DNA of 64,000 nucleotides from Candidatus Hydrogenedentota bacterium (GCA_016182605.1 JACPGE010000044.1:1-64000), one strand, 5' to 3'; shown: positions 17,418 to 27,442, numbered from the stretch's first letter. Notes: generated by a model not told the origin, from the letters alone. Numbers and translations: made by a program.

Positions 17418-18353
17418 ATGCGACTCGATATTGCGGCCCAGTCTGACATCGGCCGCAGAAAAAAGAAAAACGAAGATTCGTTCGGGATTTTCCGCGAGGG
17501 GGATTCCCGCATTGCCCTGTTTAAAGAGGGCGCGCTCCTCACCGTAGCCGATGGCCTCGGCGGCCACATGGGCGGTGACATTGCCTCCAAACTCGCCGTC
17601 TCCATCATTCAGGATGCGCTCAAAGAAACGCCCAATGACGATGACGACGATGTCGAGGAAAAGGACGAGGGCCCCCTCCCCATCCTGCGCAAGTACATCA
17701 TCAAGGCCAACGACAGCATCTTCCAGACCAACCGGGATCAGGTGCGCACGCGCCGGCCCATGGGCACCACGCTGCTCACCGCCGTGATCACTCCGAAGAA
17801 GGTCTACATCGGTAATATCGGCGATTCCCGTGCATATCACATGCGGGAAGGCGAGATTATCGCCCACACCGAAGACCACTCCTGGGTCGACGAACAGGTC
17901 AAGCTTGGCCTCATGTCCAAGGCGGAAGCCGAAATGGACCGCCGCAAGAACATCGTCACCCGCTGTGTCGGCACCCACGAAGAAGTCGTGGTCGACACCT
18001 ACCGCTGGCACATCGTGCCGGGAGACATGATCCTGCTCTGCACCGACGGGCTCGTGAACATGGTCCCCGATGCGGATATCCGCGAACAGTTCCAGAAAAA
18101 AGGCACCGCTGCGGAAATCGTCCAGCGCCTGGTGCACCTCGCCAACGAGAACGGCGGCAAGGACAACGTGACCGTGATTGTGGCGAGCATCAGCCCCAAT
18201 CCCATGCGCCTCGTCTACATGCGCACCAGTTCCTTTTTCCGCCGCAATGGATTCACCCTCGGCTGGCTCTTCTTCCTGCTCTTCTACGGCATCGCCGCGG
18301 CCGCCGCGGGCTATATCCTGCGCCCTTTCTTTCCCCCCTCCCGCTTCTTTTAA
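17418..18353 (+). CDS. PP2C-type (PPM) serine/threonine phosphatase with a C-terminal membrane helix
   Basis: About 311 residues from the ATG at 17418, which follows AGAGAG. The eleven-motif PPM pattern is visible: SDIGRRKKKNEDSFGIF with the first metal ligands, VADGLGGHMGGD, GTTLLTAVI, IGNIGDSRAYHMREGEI, LCTDGLVNMV and GGKDNVTVIVASI. Such enzymes remove phosphate from Ser/Thr of proteins using Mn or Mg and reverse Hanks-type kinases. The last 40 residues contain a hydrophobic helix (GWLFFLLFYGIAAAAAGYIL), so the catalytic domain is tethered to the inner membrane and faces the cytoplasm. An acidic insert (DDDDDVEEKDE) lies near residue 75. No kinase gene is adjacent. Confidence 0.92.
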   Translation: MRLDIAAQSDIGRRKKKNEDSFGIFREGDSRIALFKEGALLTVADGLGGHMGGDIASKLAVSIIQDALKETPNDDDDDVEEKDEGPLPILRKYIIKANDSIFQTNRDQVRTRRPMGTTLLTAVITPKKVYIGNIGDSRAYHMREGEIIAHTEDHSWVDEQVKLGLMSKAEAEMDRRKNIVTRCVGTHEEVVVDTYRWHIVPGDMILLCTDGLVNMVPDADIREQFQKKGTAAEIVQRLVHLANENGGKDNVTVIVASISPNPMRLVYMRTSSFFRRNGFTLGWLFFLLFYGIAAAAAGYILRPFFPPSRFF

Positions 18354-18647
18354 GCGCACACAGAGAACCTTGTGTGTGCTTCGTGGTGACCTTCCAGATG
18401 AAGCTCCCGGTCGTGAATGCAACTCCAAATCCCGGGCTGGAAGCCCCAAGCTACGCTTGGACGCTTCTCCTCCGGCGAATACATTCTGAAAAATGCTCCA
18501 GCCCGGATAAATCGCGGGCTCCAAGCATCTCTTTCGTAACTCCTTCTTAGACCCACAATTGCCACAACATGCACGGCGGCATCGCCAGACAGCCCGTGGT
18601 TTGGCTTGCCCAGTGAACGCCAGCACCGGCTTCGCGCCGGGCACATT
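18354..18647. other. Intergenic stretch with dispersed repeat
   Basis: The phosphatase and lactonase genes converge here. The stretch is filled by copy B of the dispersed repeat (18497-18610) and its flank. The flank at 18431-18480 (CCCGGGCTGG, AAGCCCC, CTACGCTTGG) reads like further repeat sequence. No gene is supported. Confidence 0.6.
18497..18610 (-). repeat. Dispersed intergenic repeat, copy B
   Basis: The reverse complement of this block matches 142-250 over about 110 bases with few changes, including ACGGGCTGTCTGGCGAT and GTGGGTCTAAGAAGGAGTTA. Its right flank (CCAGTGAACGCCAGCA) matches the region before copy C at 38821. This shows that the full element is longer than the part shared with copy A. 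Confidence 0.85.
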
Positions 18648-19802
18648 TCACCGCGTGAAGATCACGCACACCGGCTTGTCTACGGCAATACTGCTACCCG
18701 TGGCCGACAGCGCGCCCGTTCCGGCGTCCACTGCAAACACCACCACGTTTCCCGACTCCTGGTTCGCCGCCAGCAGGAATTTTCCTGCGGGGTCAATGTT
18801 AAAATTCCGGGGCGTCTTGCCGCCCGCCGGCGTGTGGCCGATCAGTGTCAGCTTGCCGCTCTTCGCGTCTACCGCATAGCCCGCGATGCTGTCATGGCCC
18901 CGGTTCGACACGTACAGATATTTCCCGGTGGGATGCAGCACAATCTCCGCCGTCGTGCTGTCGCCCGTGAAGTCCGCCGGCAAGGTCCCGATGCTTTGCA
19001 CTTCCGCCAACGCGCCCGTGTTCTTCGCGATCGAAAACACCGTGACGGTGCTTCCCATCTCGTTCACCACATAGGCAAAGCGCCCAGCCGCCTCCAGCGC
19101 CACGTGCCGCGGGCCCGAACCTGCCGTCACCTGACCATGGTCCGGCGCATTCTCCGCTATCGTCCCGCGCGCTCCATCGAAGCGGTAGATCTTCACCTGA
19201 TCCAGCCCCAGATCCGCCACGTAAAGGAATCGCCCCGGCCCGTCAAAATTCACCGCGTGCGCGTGGGGCCCCTCCTGGCGCTGGGCGTTCACACTGCTCC
19301 CGGCATGCTGAAAAAAACTGTGCGCCGCACCCAGGCTCCCGTCCTCCTGCACGGGCAGCACCGACACACTGCCACCGCCATAATTGGCCACGGCCACCGC
19401 ATTGCCCTGCGGCGAAACCGCCACGTGGCACGGCCCGCCACCACCGCTCGACTGACGGTTCAACAAAGTCAGCATGCCCGTGGCTGCATCCACCGAGAAA
19501 GCGCTGATCGTGCCGCCCTCGCCGCCCATCTCGCCCACCGCATAGATCACCGCCTTGGCCGGGTGCGCCGCAAGAAACGCGGGATTCTCCGTCGCGGCCG
19601 CGAGCCCCTTCAGCGTCAATGCCCCCGTCTCCGCATTCATATCCGCGAGATAGATGCCCTCGCTGCCACCGCCGGTGTAGGTGCCCACGTAGACCCGCCA
19701 CGTTTGCGGGAGCGCCTCTTCCGCGGCAACGTGAATCGCGGCAGCAAGTAGTATCATGGCCAACGCTCCGGCACGGCCCATTCCAACGCACAACCCACGC
19801 AT
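18648..19802 (-). CDS. Exported seven-bladed beta-propeller lactonase (6-phosphogluconolactonase-like)
   Basis: About 384 residues from the ATG at 19802, chosen because AGGGA lies directly before it and a signal peptide follows (GALAMILLAAAIHVAAEE). The family 'lactonase, 7-bladed beta-propeller' (YbhE/Pgl-like, carboxymuconate-cyclase fold) is recognised from VYVGTYTGGGSEGIYLADM, NPAFLAAHPAKAVIYAVGE, GGGPCHVAVSPQGNAVAVAN, GPHAHAVNFDGPGRFLYVAD, GSGPRHVALEAAGRFAYVVN and ISNIT-like repeat ends. Cytoplasmic members hydrolyse 6-phosphogluconolactone. The signal peptide argues for a periplasmic role on another lactone. The catalytic function is therefore family-level only. It stands alone, between the convergent phosphatase gene and the sdh operon. 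Confidence 0.85.
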   Translation of the reverse strand: MRGLCVGMGRAGALAMILLAAAIHVAAEEALPQTWRVYVGTYTGGGSEGIYLADMNAETGALTLKGLAAATENPAFLAAHPAKAVIYAVGEMGGEGGTISAFSVDAATGMLTLLNRQSSGGGGPCHVAVSPQGNAVAVANYGGGSVSVLPVQEDGSLGAAHSFFQHAGSSVNAQRQEGPHAHAVNFDGPGRFLYVADLGLDQVKIYRFDGARGTIAENAPDHGQVTAGSGPRHVALEAAGRFAYVVNEMGSTVTVFSIAKNTGALAEVQSIGTLPADFTGDSTTAEIVLHPTGKYLYVSNRGHDSIAGYAVDAKSGKLTLIGHTPAGGKTPRNFNIDPAGKFLLAANQESGNVVVFAVDAGTGALSATGSSIAVDKPVCVIFTR

Positions 19803-19947
19803 TTCCCTGTCCCTTTCTGCCATCCCGCACCCGGCAGGGCGCACAAATTTACCGCGCCCATCATGGCTCCGTCTGCCCAAAAAAACAGAAACGCGGCCAG
19901 ACCCAATCGCTCCGGGCCCGGCCGCGCAAAAAATCAACCCAGGCCGA

Positions 19948-20712
19948 TCATACGTCGGGCGAGAGCATCGCTTTCATATATTCCCGGTTCATGTTCGTGA
20001 TGTTGCTCACTTTAATCTCTTTGGGGCACGCCGCTTCGCACTCGTAGTGCTTGGAGCACGAACCGAAGCCCTCTTTGTCCATCTGCTGGACCATCGCGAT
20101 TACGCGGGTCTTCCGTTCGGGGTGGCCCTGCGGAAGTTTCGCAAGCTGCGTGATCTTCGCCGCCGTAAACAGGCTCGCGGACGCGTTCGGACAGGCCGCC
20201 ACGCACGCACCACAGCCAATACAGGCCGCCGCGTCCATCGCCTCGTCCGCCGCCTTCTTGGGAACGGGGATCGCATGCGCGTCGGGCGCCTGGCCCGTGC
20301 GCACGCTGACGAAGCCGCCCGCCTGTATGATGCGATCGAAGGCCGAACGGTCCACCACCAGATCCTTCACAATCGGAAAGCCCTTCGCGCGCCACGGCTC
20401 GATCGTGATCGTGTCGCCATCCTTGAACTTGCGCATGTGAAGCTGGCACAGCGTCGTCGCCGTCTGCGGACCATGCGCCACGCCGTTCACCACCGCGCCG
20501 CACATGCCGCAAATGCCTTCCCGGCAATCGTGATCAAACGCCACCGGCTCCTTGTCATGCCGCTCCAACTGATTGTTCACCACGTCGAGCATCTCAAGAA
20601 AGGAAGCATCCACCGATATGTTCTTGGCGTCGTAGGTCTCAAACTCGCCCTTGGATTCCGGGCCGGCCTGGCGCCACACCTTGATCTTCAGATTGATGGT
20701 CTTGCCCGCCAT
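19948..20712 (-). CDS. sdhB: Succinate dehydrogenase / fumarate reductase iron-sulfur subunit
   Basis: 254 residues. It carries electrons from the flavoprotein to the membrane heme subunit on the cytoplasmic face. The plant-type [2Fe-2S] cysteines are in [15 protein letters not shown] with a later CQLHM. The ferredoxin part has [13 protein letters not shown] and [15 protein letters not shown] for the [4Fe-4S] and [3Fe-4S] centres. The ATG at 20712 shares its A with the TAA of sdhA (TAATG), so translation is coupled. AGAGGAG lies 12 bases upstream. It is the last gene of sdhCAB. Confidence 0.95.
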   Translation of the reverse strand: MAGKTINLKIKVWRQAGPESKGEFETYDAKNISVDASFLEMLDVVNNQLERHDKEPVAFDHDCREGICGMCGAVVNGVAHGPQTATTLCQLHMRKFKDGDTITIEPWRAKGFPIVKDLVVDRSAFDRIIQAGGFVSVRTGQAPDAHAIPVPKKAADEAMDAAACIGCGACVAACPNASASLFTAAKITQLAKLPQGHPERKTRVIAMVQQMDKEGFGSCSKHYECEAACPKEIKVSNITNMNREYMKAMLSPDV

Positions 20713-22622
20713 TACTTGTAGCTCCTCTGGGTCAGCTTCACGTTCTCGTAGGTCAGCGGTTCCTGGTGCAGCACGGGCGCGGTGGTCTCGCCCGTGAATT
20801 CCCACGCGGCGACATGGCAGAACTTGTCGTCGTTCCGCAGCGCTTCTCCGTCCTCGGTCTGGTGTTCCTCACGGAAGTGGCCCCCGCAGGACTCGTCGCG
20901 CTCCAGCGCGTCGCGGCACATCAGCTCGCCATACTCCAGGAAGTCCGCCACACGCCCCGCGCGCTCCAGCACCTGGTTGAAAGTCCCCGGCGAACCCGTG
21001 ACGTTTACGTCCTCCCAGAATTCCTGCCGCAGGCGCGGTATCTCCTGCAACGCCTCCTTCAGCCCCGCCGCATTGCGCGCCATACCGCACTTGTCCCACA
21101 TGATCTTGCCCAGTTCCCGGTGAAAATCGTCCACCGCGCGCGATCCCTTGCTGTGCACCAGCCGGTCGATCCGCTCCTGCGCCTCCTTCTCCGCCGCGCG
21201 CACCGCCGCGTGCCCCTCTTTCACCTTGGAGGGGCCGGCCTTCGCCAGGAAATCGCCAATCGTGCAGGGAATCACGAAGTAGCCATCCGCGAGCCCCTGC
21301 ATCAGCGCGCTTGCGCCGAGACGGTTCGCGCCGTGATCGCTGAAATTCGCCTCGCCCAGCACGTGCAGCCCGGGCAGGTTGCTCATCAGGTTGTAGTCCA
21401 CCCAGAGCCCGCCCATGGTGTAGTGCACCGCGGGATACATCATCATCGGCAGCTTGAACGGATCGTCGTCGGTGATGCGCTCGTACATCTGGAAGAGGTT
21501 GCCGTATTTCCCATCGATGACATCGCGGCCGTCGCGATCGATCGCATCGCGGAAGTCGAGGTAGACCGCCATGCCCGTCGCGCCCACGCCGTGGCCCTTG
21601 TCGCACCACTCCTTCGCGTTGCGCGAGGCCACGTCGCGCGGCACCAGATTCCCGAAGCTCGGATATTTCTCTTCGAGGTAATAGAGGCGATCCGATTCGG
21701 GGATTTCCTCCGGAGATCGCTTGTCGCCTTTGCTCCGCGGCACCCAGATCCGGCCGTCGTTGCGCAGGCTCTCGCTCATCAAGGTCAGCTTCGACTGATA
21801 GTCGCCATGCACGGGAATGCACGTTGGGTGGATCTGCGTGTAGCACGGATTGGCGAAAAAAGCCCCGCGCCGGTGCGCGCGCCAGGCCGCCGTCACGTTG
21901 CAGGCCATTGCGTTCGTCGACAGGTAATACACGTTGCCATAGCCGCCCGTCGCCAGGATCACCGCGTCCGCCGTATGCGTCTCGATCTTGCCGCTCACCA
22001 GGTTCCGGCACACAATGCCCACCGCGCGGTTGTCCACCACGATCAGGTCGAGCATCTCGCGCCGCGTGAACAACTGCACGTTCTTGCGCGCCACTTCTTT
22101 CATCAGCGCGCTGTACGCGCCGAGCAGCAACTGCTGCCCCGTTTGACCGCGCGCATAAAACGTGCGCGACACCTGCGCGCCGCCAAAGGAGCGGTTCGCA
22201 AGGTAGCCGCCGTACTCGCGCGCAAAGGGCACGCCCTGCGCCACGCACTGATCGATGATGTTGACGCTCACCTCGGCGAGCCGGTGCACGTTGGCCTCGC
22301 GCGAGCGGTAATCGCCGCCCTTCACCGTATCGTAGAAGAGTCGGTGCACGCTGTCCCCGTCGTTCTGATAGTTTTTGGCCGCATTGATACCACCCTGCGC
22401 GGCAATGCTGTGCGCGCGCCGGGGGCTGTCCTGAATGCAGAAATTCTGCACCCTGTAGCCCATCTCGGAAAGGGAGGCCGCGGCGGAAGCGCCCGCGAGG
22501 CCCGTGCCCACCACGATGATGTTGTACTTGCGCTTGTTCGCCGGATTGACCAGCTTCATCTCAAACTTGTGTTTGGACCACTTGTCCGCGATGGGACCAC
22601 TCGGTATATGGGATTCAAGCAT
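20712..22622 (-). CDS. sdhA: Succinate dehydrogenase / fumarate reductase flavoprotein subunit
   Basis: About 636 residues. The FAD dinucleotide fold is [20 protein letters not shown], the covalent-FAD histidine is in [17 protein letters not shown], and [23 protein letters not shown] and [14 protein letters not shown] are the catalytic and capping segments. The form matches the SdhA subclass that pairs with a single b558-type cytochrome subunit, as in Bacillus, Bacteroidetes and many PVC bacteria. The start at 22622 forms a TGATG junction with sdhC. The reaction is succinate to fumarate linked to quinone; the direction cannot be told from sequence. Confidence 0.95.
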   Translation of the reverse strand: MLESHIPSGPIADKWSKHKFEMKLVNPANKRKYNIIVVGTGLAGASAAASLSEMGYRVQNFCIQDSPRRAHSIAAQGGINAAKNYQNDGDSVHRLFYDTVKGGDYRSREANVHRLAEVSVNIIDQCVAQGVPFAREYGGYLANRSFGGAQVSRTFYARGQTGQQLLLGAYSALMKEVARKNVQLFTRREMLDLIVVDNRAVGIVCRNLVSGKIETHTADAVILATGGYGNVYYLSTNAMACNVTAAWRAHRRGAFFANPCYTQIHPTCIPVHGDYQSKLTLMSESLRNDGRIWVPRSKGDKRSPEEIPESDRLYYLEEKYPSFGNLVPRDVASRNAKEWCDKGHGVGATGMAVYLDFRDAIDRDGRDVIDGKYGNLFQMYERITDDDPFKLPMMMYPAVHYTMGGLWVDYNLMSNLPGLHVLGEANFSDHGANRLGASALMQGLADGYFVIPCTIGDFLAKAGPSKVKEGHAAVRAAEKEAQERIDRLVHSKGSRAVDDFHRELGKIMWDKCGMARNAAGLKEALQEIPRLRQEFWEDVNVTGSPGTFNQVLERAGRVADFLEYGELMCRDALERDESCGGHFREEHQTEDGEALRNDDKFCHVAAWEFTGETTAPVLHQEPLTYENVKLTQRSYK

Positions 22623-23335
22623 CAGCCTGCCACTCCTATCAGGTAGGTGCGCACCAGCACATAGGCCGGAAGCGACGCGAAGCCGAGGGCCACCGCAGCG
22701 CCGATCGCCTTGGCAATCAATTCCGCGCGATCCGTGCCCTTGTCGAAGAGCACGCCCAGCGTCACCAGAACACTGGAGAGCGCGTGGCTCAGATGCAGGC
22801 CCACGCAGCTCACCGCGGCAATATAGAAGAGCGCCCGCAACGGGTTGCCGAAGGAGGAATAGACCACCCCCCACAGCCCCAGACTCGCGCCGCCATTCAT
22901 GCCTTCCACAATCGATCGGGGCCCCTCGCGATGGCCAAACACGGAAAAATCCAGCACGTGAAAGATCGCAAACATCAATACCATCAGCCCGGTCAGCAGC
23001 ATCAGGCGCGTCGCCGGGGATCGCCGCCCCACGTAATTGTGCTGATCGTAGCGGCTCTTGCGCGCCGCGCGGTTCGCGCGCGCCAGCGAGATCGCCGTGC
23101 CCACGTGCGCCAGAAACACCGCCAGCAGTCCCGCACGCGCCACCCAGAGCAGCGGACCAAACTCCTGCATCTTTTCGGCGTAGGCGTTAAAGGCTTCCGG
23201 ACCGATTAAAATCAACAGATTGCCCGCCAAGTGCATGCAGACAAACCCAGTCAGTGCCAGACCGGACACCGCCACCACGAGCTCCTTGGCCACCGTCGTG
23301 GTGAGCCGGCTGCTCAGACTCATAGACGCACTCAT
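22622..23335 (-). CDS. sdhC: Succinate dehydrogenase cytochrome b558-type membrane subunit
   Basis: 237 residues with five hydrophobic helices, starting at [20 protein letters not shown]. Conserved heme-ligand candidates are in [31 protein letters not shown] and [11 protein letters not shown]. Their spacing fits the di-heme, single-subunit b558 family, which needs no SdhD. It anchors SdhA and SdhB and passes electrons to quinone. It is the first gene of the operon, and a plausible promoter lies at 23437-23466. Confidence 0.92.
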   Translation of the reverse strand: MSASMSLSSRLTTTVAKELVVAVSGLALTGFVCMHLAGNLLILIGPEAFNAYAEKMQEFGPLLWVARAGLLAVFLAHVGTAISLARANRAARKSRYDQHNYVGRRSPATRLMLLTGLMVLMFAIFHVLDFSVFGHREGPRSIVEGMNGGASLGLWGVVYSSFGNPLRALFYIAAVSCVGLHLSHALSSVLVTLGVLFDKGTDRAELIAKAIGAAVALGFASLPAYVLVRTYLIGVAG

Positions 23336-23644
23336 TGAGGATTTCCTTCTCGATTGTCCCGTGCGGGGAAGCCAGCCTCGAAGCCAAGTCCCGCCATGGA
23401 TCCCCCGGACCCGCCGGACTCAAGCATTCCCGCCCTATTCTAGTCCATGGATCCGGCGCTTTCCAAGGGCAGGCGCCGGGATTCGTGCGATCCCCCGAAA
23501 AAGACACCACTGGAAAGGTCTCCCCGCGGGGAGATTCCCAAGTGTTCCCCACAGGATTCGGGCGGCGGCGGCACGACCGCCTTCGCTGCGTCGCGATTCC
23601 GGTATTGTGCCTCGCGCACTTTGTGCCGTTGTGCCGACTGGGTC
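23336..23644. other. Intergenic stretch upstream of sdhC; strand-composition switch
   Basis: No gene is supported in these 309 bases. They hold the likely sdhC promoter, a perfect 16-base palindrome TCTCCCCGCGGGGAGA (23519-23534), and the region where plus-strand composition appears to change from C-rich to G-rich. One DnaA-box-like TTCCCCACA occurs near 23545. It is alone, and no AT-rich unwinding region is present. Confidence 0.5.
23437..23466 (-). promoter_or_regulatory. Candidate sdhCAB promoter
   Basis: Read on the minus strand, TTGGAA (23466-23461), an 18-base spacer and TAGAAT (23442-23437) resemble a housekeeping promoter. The leader would be about 95 bases before the sdhC ATG at 23335. 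Confidence 0.5.
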
Positions 23645-26600
23645 TCAGAAGGGCAGGATATCGGGGACGACACGCACCTCGGTGGTGAAGCTATAGGGCG
23701 TGTTGAGCGCGGGGTCGTTGCTGGGGAAGGTCAGTTGGATGAAGAAGGCGCGCCAGCCCGCCGTCGGAACCGTGACGTTGCCTTCAAAGACATTGGGGGA
23801 GCCGTTGACAGCGGTGAGCGTCGTGCTCGTCCAGACGGCGCCGATGGTTTCGAGGCGGAAGTCGCGCGTGTTCGGGTTGGCGGCGGTCCAGAGTTTCACG
23901 TCGATGGGTGTGGTGGCGGTGGTGACGCGGAGGCCATTGTTGCCGAGGAACTGCCAGGAGAACTGGGGCCGTGCGAAGCTGGTGCCGGTGCTCTGTCCGG
24001 TGGGGGCGACGACAGCGTTGTACCAGGCGAGCAGGCTCGAGAAGGTGCCGGTGTTGGTGTAGGACCCGGCGGCGCCGCTGAGGCTGTGGTCGGTATTGGG
24101 CGCGAAGTAGAGGTAGTTCTCGCCGGGAAGCTGGTTGTAGTAGAACTGGGAGGAGTCCGGCAGGAAGAACTGGTCGCCGGAGGAATTCGAGATCAGCTTG
24201 GGCATGGTGAGGCGGCTGCGGTAGGCGTAGGGATCGACGATGGAGAGGAGCGAGTCGCTTGCCGGGGTGCCGAAGCGTTCGAAGACGCCGGCATTGACAT
24301 AGTCTTCGATGGCGTCGCTGTAGAATCCATAGGCGGCGAAGTGGTGGTTGATCTGGATTTCCATATTGAGGACGTCGATGACGAGCGGTGCGATGGCGTG
24401 CACGCGCGGATCGGCGGCTGCGGTGAGCCAAGTGGTCCAGCCGCGTTTGGAGGCGCCGAGGACGACGAAGCGATCGATGTTGATGGGATTGTTGGCGCGC
24501 GTGCGGAGGTAGTCCTGCACGGTGTCCATGGCGCGGACGGCGGAACGGGTCATGGGGAGCAGCGCGGGCCAGGTCATGTCGGTCTTGCCCGCGTCGAAGC
24601 TGTCGAGATATTTGTCGTAGGAATAGGCGATGATCTCGTCCTCGGTGCGGCCCTGGACTTCATTGGCGAAGATGAGGGGCTGGCTGGGCACGTTCTGGAT
24701 GAGGGCAACGACGGTCTGGGTGGCTTGGGCGATCTGTTTGATCAGGTCGATATTGGCCGGTGAGGAGCTGAAGCTGCCGCCGGAGACGAAGAGCATGGCG
24801 GTGGTGGAACTGACGGTGAGCGGTTCGCCGACGCTGACGATGTGGCGCCACTCGGTTTCGTTGACTTCCTGGGTGCCGCGCCAGGTGCCGGAGGTCATGC
24901 TGAGGCGCGAGGTGGTGAAGGCGGTCTCGCGGGAGACCGAGGTGAGAGACCAGTCGTAAGTGGGGTCGCAGGAGTAGACGAAATCACGGAGGACTTCGTT
25001 TTCGGGTCCGTTAAGTTCCGGGAAGGCCTCGGCTTCGAGTTCGAGGCTGTTGAACTGGTTCAGGCTGGTGTTCGAGACGAGGAGTATGACCTGGTCGTAG
25101 CACGATTCGGGATCCGGGGAGAAGCCCTCGACCACGAGCGTGGATGCGTTTGCGGGGAGGGTTTCGCCGCCCACGCCGGGCCGGTAGACCGCGACGTCGA
25201 GGCTGTTGCCGCGGCTGTCGGTGAGCCATTCGCTGCGGTTGAAGGTGAGGGTGAGTTCGGTGGCGAGGGGGTGGACATCGAGCACGATAATGCGGCTGGA
25301 GAGGGGCGGAATGTTTTCCAGGGCGTCGTGGGTGTCTCCGGAGAGGGTGATGGCCTGGGAGGGGGCGGGAAGCACGGCTTCCACGATGGCATCCTCGCCG
25401 AAGCGATCCTCGTTGAGGGTGTAGGGCATGCGCGCTTCGTCAGAAGGGCGCAGCAGGGCGTCGTCACCGTTTTCGATGGCGCGCGCGCGTGCGAAATCCC
25501 AATAGGCCTGGCCGAGGGTGATGCCGAGGGTGCCGGCGAGGGAGCGGTCGAGGGCGATCACGGCTTCGCGGGCGATCTGGTTGAAGGAGAGTCCGCGTCC
25601 GCCATTGGGCAGGCCAGCGAGGCGGCTGCGCACTTCTTCGAGGAGGCCGCGCACGGGGGTGCGGGTATGCGCGATGTAGTCCACGGGATCCTGAACCTGC
25701 AGGTGCCGATCGAGGTAGACGAGAAATTCATGACCTGCGGCGTCGTAGCCGTCCACGTCGCTGTCGAAGGGGAAGAACAGGGGGTTGGAGAGCACGAGGT
25801 ACTCGCCCGCGTCCTGACCGCGCGCTTCCATGTAAGTGAGTTCATCGCGGTTGAGGTGCCCGCTGGCGTTGAGGTCGCGCAGGCGGAATTCTTCATCGCT
25901 CATGCGGGGCACGGCGAGGGAGGCTTCGCCCGAGGTGACGACGCCATCGTTGTTCAGATCGAGGTTTTCGAAATCGTCGAGGATGGCGTTGGCGAAGCGG
26001 TTGTTCGCTTCGAGGCCGAGGTAGCGCGCGATGGCGGCGCCGAGACCGTCGAGCGGGCTGAATGCGCGCCGGTTGCCGGCGGGATCCCGGTCTACGGTGC
26101 TGGTGAGCGGGGCTTTGGGGAAGTCATAGCCTTCGGCCACGCTGCGCAGGAGTTCCTCGGCGAAGAGGGATTCCGGCGAGATTTCCCGCGCGACGTCGAG
26201 TGGATCCTGGCTGGCCTGCTGCTGCTGACTGGTGTGGATGGCGATCTGGAGCAGTTGCAGGGGGTCGATCACGATCTGGCCAAAGAGCCGGGTGCTGATG
26301 GGGAGGCGGAGGAAGTCTTCGTAAGCCGGGGTGTAGCGTTCGCTCATGTTGTAGAAGAGGAACGAGAAGCCCTCTTCGCGGCCTGCGAGGAGGGGGCTGC
26401 GGAAGCCGCCGCTCACATACTGTTCGTGGAGGAGGCGCACGGCATCGGCGAGCATGGTGAGGGTGGCGGCGCGGTCGGCGGCGCTGAAGTCGCGGCGGTC
26501 ATAGTCGCGCACGCGATCCTGTTTGCCGATGCGGAGTGCGGTTAATTGATTGAGGAGATTTTCGCTGGTGGAAATGTGCCAGCGATCGTTCCAGGCAAAA

Positions 26601-27442
26601 CTGGATGCGATCTTGGCGCTGCTGGGCGCCTGAACCGACTCGTGCACGCCGCCCGGACGGTAGACGGCGACATACTGTGCGGTGTGCGGGAGATCGGTGA
26701 TCTGGGCGACGAGCAGGTTGCCCGCGATACGGCCACTGATGGGGACGGTGAGCCCATCGGCAAGGCGCGCGAGGATGAAGACTTTACCCGGGTTGCGATC
26801 GCCGAGGGGGACGACATCGACGGCGAACGGGAGGGTGAGCTCCGCGTTGGCGGCGGCCGAGCCATTGAAACGGCTGGTGGTGTTGTTGTGGGTGATGGTG
26901 TAGGTGTCGGAGACGATCTGGGTGAGTTCCTGGACGCGCAGGGGGAAGCCGGCATTTTGTCGGGAGATGCCGACGGCGATCTCCTGGGTTACGGCGCCCG
27001 CGGGCACGGCAAAGGAGGCGGAGCCGCTGGAGACGATACCGCCATCTGCGTCGATGGGGTCGAAGGTCACGGGTTCCGTGACGACGATATAGTTGTTGCG
27101 GGTCGCGGTGTGGCTGCCCTGGCTGGTGGTGACGGTCAAACTTACGGAATAGCTTCCGGGCAACTGATAGCGGTGGGAGGGGTTGGGTCCGTTGCCGGCG
27201 CCGCCATCGCCGAAGGTCCAGGCCCAGGCGGCGATGGGGGCCGTGGCGGAAACGGAGGCGTCGCTGAATCGGACGGTGAGCCCGGGCCCACCGGCTCTGG
27301 GGGTGGCGGTAAAGTTGGCCTGGGGCAATTCGACGGGTATGGGAACTTCACAGCCTGCTATGGCGAGGGCCAGGAGCAGTGAAAGCGCCCAATGGGCGGA
27401 ACGAACGGAACCCAGACGAGACAATCCAATTCTGCAACGCAT
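23645..27442 (-). CDS. Large lipoprotein: PKD domain, EF-hand-like segment and PhoPQ-related (PqaA-like) alpha/beta-hydrolase domain
   Basis: About 1,265 residues from the ATG at 27442, which follows AGGGAGAGG. The signal peptide ends in a lipobox (LALAIAGCEV). Near residues 38-122 a PKD domain is shown by TPRAGGPGLTVRFSDAS, WAWTFGDG and HRYQLPGSYSVSLTV. The middle carries two calcium-loop-like segments (LDLNNDGVVTSGEA and RDLNASGHLNRDEL). The last 470 or so residues are the PhoPQ-activated pathogenicity-related family (PF10142): VQGRTEDEIIAYSYDKYLDS, then VVLGASKRGWTTWL with the predicted nucleophile Ser near residue 950, and IVDPYAYRSRL. The fold is a hydrolase; the substrate is unknown. 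The combination suggests surface attachment and binding before hydrolysis. Confidence 0.82.
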   Translation of the reverse strand: MRCRIGLSRLGSVRSAHWALSLLLALAIAGCEVPIPVELPQANFTATPRAGGPGLTVRFSDASVSATAPIAAWAWTFGDGGAGNGPNPSHRYQLPGSYSVSLTVTTSQGSHTATRNNYIVVTEPVTFDPIDADGGIVSSGSASFAVPAGAVTQEIAVGISRQNAGFPLRVQELTQIVSDTYTITHNNTTSRFNGSAAANAELTLPFAVDVVPLGDRNPGKVFILARLADGLTVPISGRIAGNLLVAQITDLPHTAQYVAVYRPGGVHESVQAPSSAKIASSFAWNDRWHISTSENLLNQLTALRIGKQDRVRDYDRRDFSAADRAATLTMLADAVRLLHEQYVSGGFRSPLLAGREEGFSFLFYNMSERYTPAYEDFLRLPISTRLFGQIVIDPLQLLQIAIHTSQQQQASQDPLDVAREISPESLFAEELLRSVAEGYDFPKAPLTSTVDRDPAGNRRAFSPLDGLGAAIARYLGLEANNRFANAILDDFENLDLNNDGVVTSGEASLAVPRMSDEEFRLRDLNASGHLNRDELTYMEARGQDAGEYLVLSNPLFFPFDSDVDGYDAAGHEFLVYLDRHLQVQDPVDYIAHTRTPVRGLLEEVRSRLAGLPNGGRGLSFNQIAREAVIALDRSLAGTLGITLGQAYWDFARARAIENGDDALLRPSDEARMPYTLNEDRFGEDAIVEAVLPAPSQAITLSGDTHDALENIPPLSSRIIVLDVHPLATELTLTFNRSEWLTDSRGNSLDVAVYRPGVGGETLPANASTLVVEGFSPDPESCYDQVILLVSNTSLNQFNSLELEAEAFPELNGPENEVLRDFVYSCDPTYDWSLTSVSRETAFTTSRLSMTSGTWRGTQEVNETEWRHIVSVGEPLTVSSTTAMLFVSGGSFSSSPANIDLIKQIAQATQTVVALIQNVPSQPLIFANEVQGRTEDEIIAYSYDKYLDSFDAGKTDMTWPALLPMTRSAVRAMDTVQDYLRTRANNPINIDRFVVLGASKRGWTTWLTAAADPRVHAIAPLVIDVLNMEIQINHHFAAYGFYSDAIEDYVNAGVFERFGTPASDSLLSIVDPYAYRSRLTMPKLISNSSGDQFFLPDSSQFYYNQLPGENYLYFAPNTDHSLSGAAGSYTNTGTFSSLLAWYNAVVAPTGQSTGTSFARPQFSWQFLGNNGLRVTTATTPIDVKLWTAANPNTRDFRLETIGAVWTSTTLTAVNGSPNVFEGNVTVPTAGWRAFFIQLTFPSNDPALNTPYSFTTEVRVVPDILPF

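Noticed and set aside
16128-18644. Minus-strand frame spanning the end of the peptide operon and the phosphatase
   Set aside because: Overlaps three well-supported plus-strand features; no domain. Its first residues come from the dispersed repeat.
23336-23644. Replication origin
   Set aside because: The skew change suggested it, but only one poor DnaA-box-like TTCCCCACA is present, with no AT-rich region and no dnaA or dnaN gene nearby. Kept as a skew observation only.
24842-26545. Long plus-strand open frame opposite the PKD/PhoPQ-related lipoprotein
   Set aside because: Low-complexity Gly/Val/Glu translation typical of the antisense of a GC-rich gene; no start signal or motif.
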